Positions 47,338-57,726 of a DNA stretch of 64,000 nucleotides are shown piece by piece. A model generated the notes under the pieces. The model had not been told where the DNA came from. It worked only from the letters and a program-made list of their open reading frames with translations, and searched no databases. The position numbers and the translations under genes were made by a program. Origin of the DNA: Echinometra lucunter (lineage: Eukaryota; Echinodermata; Echinoidea; Camarodonta; Echinometridae); contig CM057169.1 of NCBI GenBank assembly GCA_029962745.1, positions 16,128,078 to 16,192,077 on the forward strand, given 5' to 3'. The stretch's first letter is position 1, and each line of letters begins with the position of its first letter.

Positions 47338-47580
47338 TTACCAGCCTCTCCATACGAGAGGTCCTTGGTTCGATCCTCGCCCGGTACTTACATCCTTGGA
47401 CAAGGTGTTTTGCTCACATGTGTTCCTCTCGACCCAGGTGTACTCAATGGGTACCTGGTATAGTTGGGGCAATAATAATTGCAGGGCCCGTAGGAAGAGC
47501 TGTAGTAATACAGATGTAGCTAACGTAGGTAAATAAAACCCAATTATTATTATCATTATTCTTATTATTATTTTACCAAA
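47338..47580 (+). mobile_element. tRNA-derived SINE, family B, copy 3 (5' truncated)
   Basis: Begins within the head at CCAGCCTCTCCATACGAGAG, B box GGTTCGATCC at 47368-47377, then CGGTACTTACATCCTTGGAC, TCGACCCAGGTGTACTCAAT, AATAATTGCAGGGCCCGTAG, and a GGTAAATAAAACCC tail followed by (ATT)n. Confidence 0.87.
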
Positions 47581-48790
47581 TTCTAACTAAGCGCCCATAA
47601 CTTGCCCATAGAAACAGGAAGCTAATTATTAAAAACCAGAAAAAACACCCGCTCACCTACAAGTCAAAATGCAAGAGGAAATCCGTAACTATTTATGAAA
47701 CTGGAAAATGAGAATAAAACCGACTGTTCCTCCTTATCTATTAAAAGTATAATTGCTCGGAGAGGTAAATTCTCGAGGAAGTGCAATGTGTTTATGTGCT
47801 TCAAAATACTTGTTAAATAGTACACAGATTTATACATGTATATGATATCTTTATATTTCACTTTTACATATACTTTCCATATGCATCATAGGTATTTTGC
47901 TGTATCATGTTGCCTCTGTTATTTGGTCATTTTTGCTAATTAAAAGAGAAGCTTGGGTTCTGGGAAAGGTGAGGAATAATTTTTAAGCTTTCTCATTCTT
48001 TCCGTATCGGTTAGTATCATAGTAAAAAATGTCCCCGAGAAAGAATTGCTCTTCCAATGCCCTCGTATTGGAAATATTACAAGAAAAAGCTGAAAAGTTC
48101 AGGGATATGCATGCCAGATTTGTTTGTGGTCCCATATACTCATTTCTTTGTGCAGTGCTAGTGCCTTTTGGGGAAAGCAAGTGAATTTCTTATCGATTCG
48201 ATAATGTCCAAATCTCACACTAGACACCTGTATTTATTTACAACTAATGGAACAGTTTCTATCACATTATGATCGCATGACCATAACTCCAGTTTATCTT
48301 TAAATAACAGCTACAATGATTCTCTTTTTGCTTTGTTATAATAATTCTGTATATATTCAATTTCGTTTATACAGTCAATTTTGAAAATAAAGAAAGGAAT
48401 ATAGATTTAAACTTTTATAAATGATCTTCTTAATTAACATAATAGATACTATTCTGTTTTTTTTTTAGATTTTAATTCATTTATTTATTAATTTTTGAGG
48501 GGTCGGGGAGGGGGTCTTTTTTGTTTATACACTTAATGTTATCTACTTTATGTTTATATGAAATGTCGATTTATATCTGTGTTCATGTTCATGCTGATGT
48601 ATGAAAAACAGGATACTGATCTATATCAGTGAAGTTAAATTAAATAAAATATAATATTAAATAAAATTATCTTAGATAATTGCCATCCCAGTGGCAACTC
48701 TGTGATAAAATAACCCTTGATGATCCTGTTTAATGTTTTATAATCAATGAAAAAAAAAATCAATTCTCTCACGGAAGGGAAGAAGAGCAA
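47581..48790. other. No gene seen
   Basis: AT-rich. An exon-like segment near 47664-47720 was rejected because all three frames contain stops. Confidence 0.4.
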
Positions 48791-48797
48791 TTAATAT

Positions 48798-48877
48798 CAT
48801 CATCGCCATCATCATCACCATCCTCATCAAAAGCAGCAGCAATAACAACTTCATCATCATCACATCTTCATCATCAT
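48798..48877. repeat. (ATC)n trinucleotide repeat
   Basis: Imperfect CATCAT/CACCAT/CTTCAT units, resuming at 49211-49230 on the far side of the next MITE, which therefore inserted into the repeat. Confidence 0.85.
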
Positions 48878-48879
48878 TA

Positions 48880-49208
48880 AAAGCTTGTTCAGATATGAGG
48901 AGAAACAAATCCCCGCAACAAATCGCCGCAACATTCTAGTGTACAAGTCAATGGGGTATGAGGCGACAAAAAATGTTGCCGAGGCAGATTTTTTTTTTCT
49001 TTTTTTGCCTGGCCGCAAAAATCTGTGGACCAATCAAATTCTTAAAAATTTAGGGCAAAATATGTTGTCATGAGCTTTTGAACCTTTTATTTGAGAACTG
49101 ACAAGTTAATGCGCGTTCATGAACATAACTGTGTGGTTTGTCGCGCCACATCTGAACACTAAAATTAATGTTGCGGGGATTTGTCGCCTCATTTCTGAAC
49201 AAGCCTTT
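48880..49208. mobile_element. MITE inserted in an (ATC)n tract
   Basis: Left end AAGCTTGTTCAGATATGAGG, later AAATCCCCGCAACA; right end TGTTGCGGGGATTTGTCGCC, then CATTTCTGAACAAGCCTTT. GCGACAAA motifs recur in both arms. Simple-sequence (ATC)n flanks it on both sides. Confidence 0.87.
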
Positions 49209-49239
49209 ATGATCATCATCATCATCAACAACAACGGCA

Positions 49240-51535
49240 GCGGGATCATTTAATTGACAAGTAACTTATCGCTTTGGTAACCAGCAGAGAAACGCAATAC
49301 AAGAATTAATATACTTACCAAATTAAACTTTACCTCATGTAGCTCAGAGATAAACAAGACATTGTAAGTGCTCTGATAAATACATATTTATTCATCTTTA
49401 TATATATACATAGAAAGTGTACGCAAGCGCGGGCATCCTTCATTCATCATGTTCAAATAGACTGTATTATTTTATTTTTTATCGATTAGCAGGTGACAAC
49501 TAGGATATGGCTATTCATGCTGAAAGCACTGACTGCAGCAGTAGTTGGCATAGACTTACAAACAAATGTATTTACATAATATGACATAAGCATCCACTTG
49601 AATATTATTAAAACTGCACCATAAACAATAGTGTTTGAGAGTCGGGGTTTATAATAACACTTCAGTAATAGGGTGTAAGTCAGTAGTTGAGCATATTGGT
49701 ACATGTATGATATTGCTGAACAGGTAAATAAAGAAGGGCTAGCTCGAAGCGAAACTGATCATATTTCATAATTTTGTTGTTGATAAGTGGTTTTTAACGC
49801 CTTTTGCGTGTGGAAAATTATGGGCTTAATTCACCGTTGGTGTATGATGGTGGTTAGAATGCCAATTTGGTGCAAACAATGTTATCTACGATAAACAGTA
49901 TCTAATACCTAAGAATGAATAATTAGTTGGTAATGTAAATCATGAGTGATAAAAACGAACAATTAACAAATTATTTCCGTATCTTGTTCCTTCCGCCTTT
50001 TCGACCCCCTTCTTTCCCCTACGCTTTTAATAGGGCATATACGAGAGTTAAAGAAAGAAGAATAAGAAAATGAAATACAAATAAAAACAACAAAAACAAA
50101 ACATCGAAAACCTCTGACTTGATGCAGACTTTAACCCTATTTTCATAAGTCATGTTAGATGGCCAATGAAATCTCTGCGGATTCGAAGCAGTAGAGACAG
50201 CGCATGGTATCCAATTAGTGAATTGTGCATTGGGCAAAATTAAAATGCATTTGGGTCTAAGTGGGAAAGGGCGCAGTCGGTGTAGTGTGCCGAGGATGAG
50301 AAGAACGTTAACATATGTTATCGCCCTTATATCTTCCAATACTCACTTTATAATTGGAACCAGGTGTTAAAAGGTAATTCTATCTTTAATGTTCTTAAGC
50401 AGTCAGTATAGTATTGATGATTTATCTTTAGAAGTTTGATGTATAGCTTCACAAACTGTTGATGACATCTGTTGACCGAAACTAAAAACTATCGTCGGGT
50501 GATCGTGGGATGATTCTATGTCAGGTATTACTCATACGACAGAGATAAAAGATTGACTTTGATAAAAATAAGATTATAATCAGAGCTTGAAATGTCGGCC
50601 AGAAAAGTGAAGGAACAAGTGCTTGTGAGAATTATGACGTCTTAAAATTTAACAGTTTTTTCCCCTTGATGTTAGAGCTACAACTTTTAACTTTCTCGGT
50701 GCTCCTTTCAGAATTGATGGAATTTGCAAAGAATGAGAGCAAAAAACAAAACAAAACAAAACAAAAAAAGAGGGTTTGAAGGAGGGACAATTGCACTTGA
50801 TTCGGTGCCCCAAGCGCTGAGGGTATATGGGACGCCCACTGCATTGGGTACTGTGCTTTATATTGGCTCAATTTGTGTTACTATATTATGCATACCTACC
50901 TCAAATCGTACGACTTCCTGCCCCAAACGCAAGAAGAATAGGCCTCACCATTGGGACAGGGTGCACAGCAAGGACGCCCTACTCAAGAAAATGGCGACGC
51001 CCTGCAGTAACGTGTGTGTTTGATGCATTAAGTAAGTATCAGTTTGGCCATCCAGGAGCTTCTTGTACAATATATTACGAGCATCGAAGGGAGCAACAAA
51101 CAGAGAATGACATGACCATTCATACAAAATAAAATTTTAACACATTTTATAATAGGATGTATATTGAATTATCATATCCTATCGCATCCTGTCAGATCCG
51201 CGCGACATCGAATTATCCGGAAAAAGATTGATGCGATAACTGAATTTATCGTATCTTACTTCTCCTTGACCTTCTCAACTTAAAGCCAACTACTTCCGTC
51301 GACCCATCTTATTTACATCCGTTTCCCGATTCAAGTTACTTGCACTTTAAATTCTATGACAGGATATTCATCTGAATTTTCTAAAGTATATATATATTTT
51401 TTGATGGTTATTCAGGTGCAAAATGATTCATACCAACAAGTTCAAAACCACATCGCAGCCAATGTATCCTTCATTTAACCCACCATTTTAAAATTTCATC
51501 CATACTGTAATCATTGTAATGTATATATAGAAACC
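49240..51535. other. No gene seen
   Basis: AT-rich, with short frames near 50019-50339 (minus) and 50724-51132 (plus) that I could not tie to splice sites or a family. Confidence 0.35.
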
Positions 51536-51539
51536 AAGG

Positions 51540-51578
51540 TGAAGGATGTTGCCTATTAATGATAGGCAACATCCTTCA
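51540..51578. repeat. Perfect 17-bp-stem hairpin
   Basis: TGAAGGATGTTGCCTAT and its exact complement are separated by a five-base loop. Pairing continues loosely outward (AACCAAGG / AATGGTT). Confidence 0.85.
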
Positions 51579-52294
51579 ATGGTTGTCTAAAATACATACC
51601 AACAAACAGAAGCATATGATTACATTTCCTCAACGTTTAAAAAATACTACAACAATAAAACCGAACTACTTATCAGTGATAAAGTCGAGTTCCGGTACAG
51701 CAATGCAGAGTAACAAGAAACTCGAGAAGCAATCGGGAAGCACTGAGCATGCTGTAAGTCAAAATGATATGAACTGGGCCTCGTGCAGTCTTGATGAAAG
51801 TCAAAGTCTGTCTATGGGACTACGTGGGGACATAAGAGTTTGGTTCAAAATTTTCAGCTATTTCTCATTCGAAAATAAGGGTATCTGGAGAGCCATTCTT
51901 TCAGGGCCGCTCCTTTCATGATATATATTTTCGAACTAACATTGAAAGAAGGGTAAAGCGCACAAATCATTTTTTCACACTTACCAGAAATTATTTTTTC
52001 TCTTTAATGATAAATTAAATATATATCTCTATAACATAATTTATGCTTTCCCATTTTTTAGCAATCGTGATTTATACACTCATCGTGTTCATTAATTTTT
52101 AATGACGTGAAGTAGAGGGTACTGGATTGTCTCTTCTTGGTTGATCTTTACGAGAGGAGACAGACATACACTGCTTGGAATCGACAGTGTCCAATTGAAT
52201 TAAGGGTTTATCTATTCCGATACATTATATACTAAAAGTTTTACCTGCAGAACCACCAGTGCAAAGAGAACAACATTAAACAAATTTACAACCT

Positions 52295-52480
52295 GGGGCC
52301 CGTTGCATAAAACTTACTATAATGAACTTTGCTTTTATAGTAACTTTTCATGGAATACTGGATTTTGATTGGCTGTTGAGCAACATACCATGCTCAACAG
52401 CCAATCAAAATCCAGTATTCCATGAAGAGTTACTTTAATAGCAAAGTTACTATTATAGTAAGTTTTATGCAACGGGTCCC
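52295..52480. mobile_element. Near-perfect 186-bp palindromic MITE
   Basis: GGGCCCGTTGCATAAAACTT is mirrored by AAGTTTTATGCAACGGGTCC, and the arms pair through ACTGGATTTTGATTGGCTGT against ACAGCCAATCAAAATCCAGT to a tiny loop near 52388. The ends resemble the GGCCCCGTTTC family at 1108 and 11648. Confidence 0.92.
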
Positions 52481-52633
52481 TGTACTTAGGGAAAAATGAT
52501 ATTGATTATAGGAGAATGCAGCAACTGCAGCAAACAAGAGATAAAGCTTCGACCTGCGAAACTTGACAAAAACATAAATAAAGTACTGTCACATTTTTTC
52601 TTTGAGTATGTCCATACGCTCTTTATTAACCTA

Positions 52634-52956
52634 GGGGTGTTTCATAAATCTGTTCGTAAAGTTTCGAATGACTTTACAAACAGTTTGAATATGGCAAACC
52701 AGATGGGATTCTTAATCATTTTAAATCGCATCAGCTCAAGGTGAAATGTGTAGACATAGATTAGCATTACTATTGTTTACAACATTTTTATTGCGAAGTA
52801 TATTTTTTGCCACAATTTAATTGAGATCTATGGGAAATGCAGTCACACTATGTCATAAACGTCAGGAAAAACGTTGGACATCCCATTTGGCACTTCATAT
52901 TCAAGTCGTTCGTAAAGTCATGCGTAACTTACGAACAGCTTTATGAAACAACCCCC
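52634..52956. mobile_element. MITE, GTTTCATAAA-CTGTTCGTAA family, copy 1
   Basis: Starts GGGGTGTTTCATAAATCTGT and ends TACGAACAGCTTTATGAAAC followed by C-rich sequence. Interior landmarks are ATATGGCAAACCAGATGGGA and CATCCCATTTGGCACTTCAT. Shares ends and interior with copies at 56547 and 59939. Confidence 0.9.
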
Positions 52957-53317
52957 CCCCCCCCCCCAGTTTGATATAATCTCCGTCCGCTGCTACGCAC
53001 TGATCTCTCCACCGCTGGCTGTACGATGTGAGATATACCGCTTTTCTGAGCATCGCCGAAACCAACGCATATTCGGATAGCAGAATAACCAGATAGACAA
53101 AATGTATACTGCCAAGAGAGGCTTTGGTTAAAACTATCGTAGATATAGGGTAACCTTGAATAGGAGTATTTTCCCGAGGGGTATGCCCCCAAAACGCAAG
53201 GTGCGCGGACTACGTGAGATCTCTTAGAGCGTATGGACAGCAACATGTAATTAGCTAAATATAATTACATAAAGTGATGTATCAACAAACCTCGGTGTAA
53301 CGCCAAGGATACACATC

Positions 53318-53537
53318 CACTCTCTAAATGCACAGAAATGGAAATTCACACTTTAGCAGTCATGGTATTCAGGATCATTAATGGCTCAGGATTAGGATCC
53401 ACTCTTTATTTATAGTGAATAAACTCTAAATAGTGATTTGATTAACTCTTTTAAGAGTGGATTTTCACTCCGAAACAAAGTGACCTCTACTTTGATTCCC
53501 AATAGAATGTATTTTTACTCTTGTGGATTTAGAGAGC
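53318..53537. mobile_element. MITE-like element with CTCTCTAAAT ends
   Basis: CCACTCTCTAAATGCACAGA at the left and TTGTGGATTTAGAGAGC at the right form imperfect inverted repeats. Central copies of CCACTCTTTA / TTAAGAGTGG also pair. On the minus strand it supplies an AATAAA at about 53406-53411, 150 bp past the stop of the GNAT gene, so it could provide its poly-A signal. Confidence 0.65.
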
Positions 53538-53557
53538 TAACCTAATCCCATGGATTA

Positions 53558-53779
53558 TCATATCGATGATTCGATATCAAGCCCTAGAGCGTTTGGCTTT
53601 GTAAATGGGTCGTGCTCACTGACGAACTTTTTTAGAGGAGTGTCGGAGAGCGAGTAGATATGGTAGTCGAACTGCCGGCTGAAGTCGACAAAGCCGTAGC
53701 CTTGATACCACCGTGGTAGGTTGGCGTCGTTGTCGTCAACGTAGCCGGTCACGCGACGACATCCCAGGTTGTAGGCGTG
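53558..53779 (-). CDS. GNAT-family N-acetyltransferase, last exon
   Basis: GNAT enzymes transfer acetyl (or acyl) from CoA to amines. The minus strand has the acceptor CTATTTTGCAG before 53779, then 73 codons in phase 0 to TGA at 53558-53560. The peptide starts HAYNLGCRRVTGYVDDND and contains ANLPRWYQGYGF, the GNAT motif-B pattern (N-x-x-A/L, aromatic pair, GF) where the acetyl-CoA pantetheine arm packs. FDYHIYSLSD then forms the expected beta-strand, followed by a non-conserved tail ending GLDIESSI. GC-rich codons contrast with the flanks. It joins in phase to 54187-54218. The substrate cannot be inferred. Upstream exons coding the first half of the domain were not found. Confidence 0.82.
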   Translation of the reverse strand, partial: HAYNLGCRRVTGYVDDNDANLPRWYQGYGFVDFSRQFDYHIYSLSDTPLKKFVSEHDPFTKPNALGLDIESSI

Positions 53780-54186
53780 CTGCAAAATAGAGACGTATAA
53801 CCATGATAACAGCAGACTGAGGAAACTGAACGTTTGGCTATGACGTATATCAATACAGAAGATTTGTAGGCATTATACCGGTATAGCGAAAAGGAGAAGA
53901 TTAACGTGAAGAAGCCACATCGTTACCGCATTTGATAATTATCTTAACTTAAGATAAGTGAGACATTCGGACATTATCATACCCCCCCCCCCCCCAAAAA
54001 AAAAAAAAACAAAAAAAACAAAAACATCATGTATACATGAGATAAACTCTTTCACGTCCACTTGTACTCCAACTCCACAATTCAAATTGAAGCTTAGAGA
54101 AATGACTGTTATTCAGTCATTCCTTTACAATGGAATTGCCCTAAAACACTTACCAAACTGATTTTTTTTAAACTTACCTTACTTAC

Positions 54187-54218
54187 TTGATGTAGAACTA
54201 TTGCACCGAGCCCAAAAC
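54187..54218 (-). CDS. GNAT-family N-acetyltransferase, penultimate 32-bp exon
   Basis: A polypyrimidine acceptor (CACTTTTTTTTAACAG) and a GTAAGT donor flank 32 bp. After two bases finishing a Gly codon it encodes FGLGAIVLHQ, giving GFGLG when joined upstream. That is the core of the GNAT motif-A acetyl-CoA pyrophosphate loop (R/Q-x-x-G-x-G/A). It ends in phase 0 and continues directly into HAYNLGC of the last exon, so helix alpha-3 runs across the junction as expected. The exon carrying the preceding Arg/Gln-x-x is upstream and unidentified. The short length would make it easy to miss by automated annotation. Confidence 0.8.
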
Positions 54219-54743
54219 CTGTTAAAAAAAAGTGATAAACGAGACGACGCACTGAAAATGAAATATCCGATGTCATGTTAACAACACTACTACTGTCTTA
54301 GGCAAGACTAAGATAGGATGTTATTTATGTACTATAACAGTGTGGCATTAACTCAAATAATTTTACGTAGAATGAACGCCTTTCTGGTTCTGGATATACA
54401 ACGAAGTATATTTATTTTCAGTGTAGAATGTTTTGTCGGTAACGGAAGAGCAAACTGATTTTGATACAGTACTACATAACATTTTAAGTTGATTAAAGTT
54501 ACTCTTTTTGACATTCTTTTCAGGAGACCTCACTTTTACTGTGGCAAATTCATAAAGTGTTTTCATTGATACGTGTAGTGTCCGATGTTTTACGAAATGG
54601 TGATTGGAAAGATCATCTGATACAGTTAGATTTTAAAAATAAACGATATTTAGACAAACAAACTTTTCTTTCTTCCACAAATGAAAGTAAAACATATGTT
54701 AGCCAGTTAGAAAAAATTTTTTTCTGTCTTTAGTGAAATGACG

Positions 54744-54747
<4 letters not shown>

Positions 54748-54786
<39 letters not shown>

Positions 54787-54796
54787 GTATATATAT
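54748..54796. repeat. (AT)n microsatellite
   Basis: About 33 bp pure AT, then GTATATGTATATATAT. Confidence 0.97.
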
Positions 54797-55270
54797 TTTG
54801 TGATCAGGTAACATACACAACAGCTTTGGCAACTCTCATGGAAATAAATACATGTGAGACAATTGAGAGAATAATAGCGTACCATGAATCAAAGTTCCCC
54901 AGAGCTGTCCTACCATTTTGGAAATTTTTGCAAAGGTTGAAAAAATGTCTCCGCCGGGAATCGAACCCTGGCCTTTGGCTATGAACGCCAATGCCTTAAC
55001 CGCTAGACCACGGAGACAGGCCAGTGGTTTCGGCGACTCCAAATTGGCTTAACCGACAGATTGACAAATCTTCAACCCTCACTAATTAATTCCTTTGTTG
55101 GTGGCAGATGAGTTTCGAACAATGACCTGCTGCAAACCGGATCCCAGCGAATGCTTTTGGGATACATGTATATGTTGGAATAATTAACATTTTGTGATCA
55201 GGTAACATATACAACAGCTTTGGCAACTCTCATGGAAATAGATACATGTGAGACAATTGAGAAAATAATA
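54794..55270. repeat. Direct repeats of about 80 bp flanking a tRNA-like sequence
   Basis: TTTTGTGATCAGGTAACATA at 54794-54875 and at 55188-55270, about 95 per cent identical over CAACAGCTTTGGCAACTCTC and GAGACAATTGAGA. The 312 bp between hold the tRNA-like sequence. Both copies adjoin AT/AAT microsatellites. Either a segmental duplication or the flanks of an insertion. Confidence 0.85.
54946..55017 (-). tRNA. tRNA-like sequence with UCA anticodon, probably a SINE head or pseudogene
   Basis: On the minus strand 71 nt fold as a cloverleaf. The acceptor stem is perfect (GTCTCCG / CGGAGAC), the D arm pairs GTCT with AGGC, and the five-pair anticodon stem is perfect (TTGGC / GCCAA). The T arm CAGGG-TTCGATT-CCCGG has one mismatch. 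The seven-base loop is GTTCATA, placing TCA as anticodon. That would read UGA, but the fold is ordinary, without the long acceptor and variable arms of tRNA-Sec. G32 and T37 are atypical, and poly-T follows only after a few bases. A tRNA-derived SINE or tRNA pseudogene is likelier than a working suppressor. Confidence 0.5.
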
Positions 55271-55361
55271 TAATAATAATAATAATAATAATAATGGGTA
55301 TTTAGAGGCGCTAAAAACAAAAAAAGTACCATAGCGCGTACAAAAATATAATAATAATAAT

Positions 55362-55400
<39 letters not shown>
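55271..55400. repeat. (AAT)n and (AT)n microsatellites
   Basis: (AAT)n about 55266-55295, then a short spacer, then (AAT)n/(AT)n at about 55345-55400. Confidence 0.95.
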
Positions 55401-55403
<3 letters not shown>

Positions 55404-56546
55404 CTATCCTTTAATATTTATGGAGTTTTGCACAGGTTTTAGAACGTTTAAAAGCTCATAGATAATAAGATGGATGATAAAAGGTCCTCAAATTATATTT
55501 GGTACTATATTCTTCTTTTTTTAAGCAGTGAAAGCAATTACTGAACTTTTTAAGATTCAGTGCGCGGGGTAACATGGGCATCCGTCAAAGACCTAAATGC
55601 GAAATACATCCGACGGTGGGTTCGTGCGAGGGTTTAATTAAGACCAGTTAAGTGATCTATAGACTCTACTCCTTCGATCGTATTATCTTCAATCTTAATA
55701 AGCTGCTTTGCTTGACTGTTTTAAGAGGAAGCAGAGACAACGACATGGGCGACAGAAAGCTGTCAAATTTTCAAAGGTTCAGCTTAATCACGATGGACAA
55801 AATATCCTCTCTGTTCTCTATTTAGGAAATTGGTTTATTGAACTGAGGGGTATATTCATAGAGATTTCAGTATAATCACGTAGCAACTGTAAGATCCCTT
55901 TTTATAAAACTTGATTAATAGCTCTCATCATCGATCTTTTTAAACGCCTACTAGACTGAAATGTACGAAATTGTCAGTGACGATTGTCATCCAGTTGATT
56001 ATTAATTACTTAAATTTCCTGCCAACACTTTCAACAGTTTTTCAAGCTGCTTCAAAAGAAGTCTGATCCTGTTCCACATTACCAGTATTTAGATTTCGTT
56101 CGAATAACCTGTCGACTTGAATGTGATTTGTTATTTCAAATGACAGTTTGACAGATGAAAATATCTACCAGCTTTGGAAACCACATTATTTGCGAGTTTA
56201 TTCAAGTCTTGTTCTATATACAGCGGCTTCAATTTAATTTCAGAATTCAATAGGGAGACTGAGAGGCATATTCTCTTTCCTTATGTAAATCCATGAGACC
56301 TTGCCATCTTTATAGGTCCGGGGGGGGGGGGGGGGTCCTCCCTGGCCTGTAGATTAGCTCAAATCTGTCTTTTATGGGTATATTCGTCTTTGCTCCTAGC
56401 AAAAACACCCCTCTATGCCACACACACGCACACACACCCTCACACAACGCACACATCCACACATAATGCACAAGTCAAGTCTTGTGGGGATTTCAGACCT
56501 CTATGTTTGCGGCCCCATTGTGTGATTCCGGGGGGGGGGGGGTGGA
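55401..56546. other. No gene seen
   Basis: Contains poly-G at 56319-56334 and 56529-56542 and a (CA)n-like run at 56418-56462. Confidence 0.4.
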
Positions 56547-57036
56547 GGGGGTTGCTTCATAAAGCTGTTCGTAAAGTTAGGAATCACTTCACGAAGGACT
56601 TGAATATGGCAAGCTAAATGGGATTCTAAGTCATCATAAAGCCCACCGCACACTATAAGATTCGACTGCGACCCGATTTTCGAACAGTGGCATTTTGCAT
56701 TAAAGTGAAAGTTTAAACAAGTAAAATCATCTGATTTGAATTTCGAAATAATGAAAGGAATACTAAAATCGAAATTTTGGTTAAATGCAAGCCTTGTGGT
56801 CGGAGTACAGGCCTAATCGGGTTCAAATATGCAGACGTAGATTAACATTACTGCATTTTTGTTTTATTGGGAAGTTTTTTTGTTTTTTTTTGGCACAGTT
56901 TAAATGAGCTCATGGGAAATGCAGCCACACTTTGTTAAAACATCAGGAAAAACTCTGGGTATCGCATTTGGCTCTTCATTTTCAAATCGTTCGTAAAGTC
57001 ATGGGTAACTTTGCGAACAACTTTATGAACACCCCC
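56547..57036. mobile_element. MITE, GTTTCATAAA-CTGTTCGTAA family, copy 2, with nested insertion
   Basis: Ends TGCTTCATAAAGCTGTTCGT and GCGAACAACTTTATGAAC. Interior landmarks ATATGGCAAGCTAAATGGGA and CGCATTTGGCTCTTCATTTT match the other copies. At 490 bp it is about 170 bp longer because another MITE is inserted at 56640-56828. Confidence 0.88.
56640..56828. mobile_element. MITE, AAGCCCGCCGC family, copy 2, nested and truncated
   Basis: AGCCCACCGCACACTATAAG followed by ACTGCGACCCGAT, GGCATTTTGCATTAAA, TTAAACAAGTAAAATCATCT and TGCAAGCCTTGTGGTCGGAG parallel 23214-23420. The right-hand half of the family is absent. The host MITE resumes with TATGCAGACGTAGATTAACA. Confidence 0.85.
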
Positions 57037-57362
57037 TGAACTACCTATTGGAATCCATAGCCTTTTTTGTTCGTATATTGTGGATGTACTGAACGTTACT
57101 GATTTCGTATGACAGTTTGGTTTAGCAACCCATCAATGCCCTTTGCAAAAGAAAGGCGGAAATGGATAACCTCTCTGTTAATAGTCGCGATGTTTGATGG
57201 ATTCGTTTTGTATGCTTTGATGTAATGAGGCGCATTGACCACACTGTTTCAGTTGGGGCTAATTGATACTTCTACACCCTGTTTGATGATGCTACTTATA
57301 TAGAGATAATTACTTTTACTGTGGGCTGAGTAAATCCAGCAAACGAACCATTCAACACTTAC

Positions 57363-57451
57363 AAATTCGTGGTATTGCATCAGGGAATGCATCAGGGAAT
57401 GCATCAGTTCAGAAGATGCAGTGGTGCTTAATGACAGTCCACTTGGCCCTT
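57363..57451 (-). CDS. Candidate 89-bp exon with a 12-bp internal duplication
   Basis: Minus strand, consensus donor GTAAGT after codon TTT and an acceptor ending GATTATAG. One frame is open: two bases, then GPSGLSLSTTASSEL, MHSLMHSLMQYHEF. The MHSL unit comes from a tandem 12-bp repeat. It lies about 3.1 kb upstream of the GNAT exons on the same strand, but its phase does not fit 54218 directly. No family is recognised. Confidence 0.35.
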
Positions 57452-57533
57452 CTATAATCAACTTGTAGCAAAAGAGCATATTTATATACAAAATGCACTG
57501 GAGAGATAATGCTTTTGTAATACTATAAGTGGT

Positions 57534-57726
57534 GTATTGAGGGGCGTTGATGGGATACGGTCTCGTAACCGGGAGTACCCGGGTTCGACACCAATAAGCG
57601 GATGCGCTAATGCCCTCTGGTAAGGAATTAATCATCATTACCAAGTCCTTCGGAGGGGACTTAAAGCCGTCGGTCCCTTGGTTGCTTACTAACAAGCATG
57701 AATATGCTTTCTTATCAGTCGGGTAA
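57534..57726 (+). mobile_element. tRNA-derived SINE, family A, copy 2
   Basis: Diverged head, B box GGTTCGACAC at 57582-57591, then GCTAATGCCCTCTGGTAAGG, ATTACCAAGTCCTTCGGAGG, GGACTTAAAGCCGTCGGTCC and GGTTGCTTACTAACAAGCAT, matching 8298-8495. Confidence 0.87.

Noticed and set aside
47664..47720. 44-bp internal exon on the minus strand between TTTTCCAG and GTGAGC
   Set aside because: All three frames contain a stop.
54946..55017. Selenocysteine tRNA or active UGA suppressor
   Set aside because: The anticodon is UCA, but the arms have ordinary tRNA lengths, position 37 is T, the T stem has a mismatch and the context looks repetitive.
57249..57695. 148-codon minus-strand frame as a single gene
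   Set aside because: Its 5' half is the antisense of the SINE at 57534; only the part near 57363-57451 has splice support.
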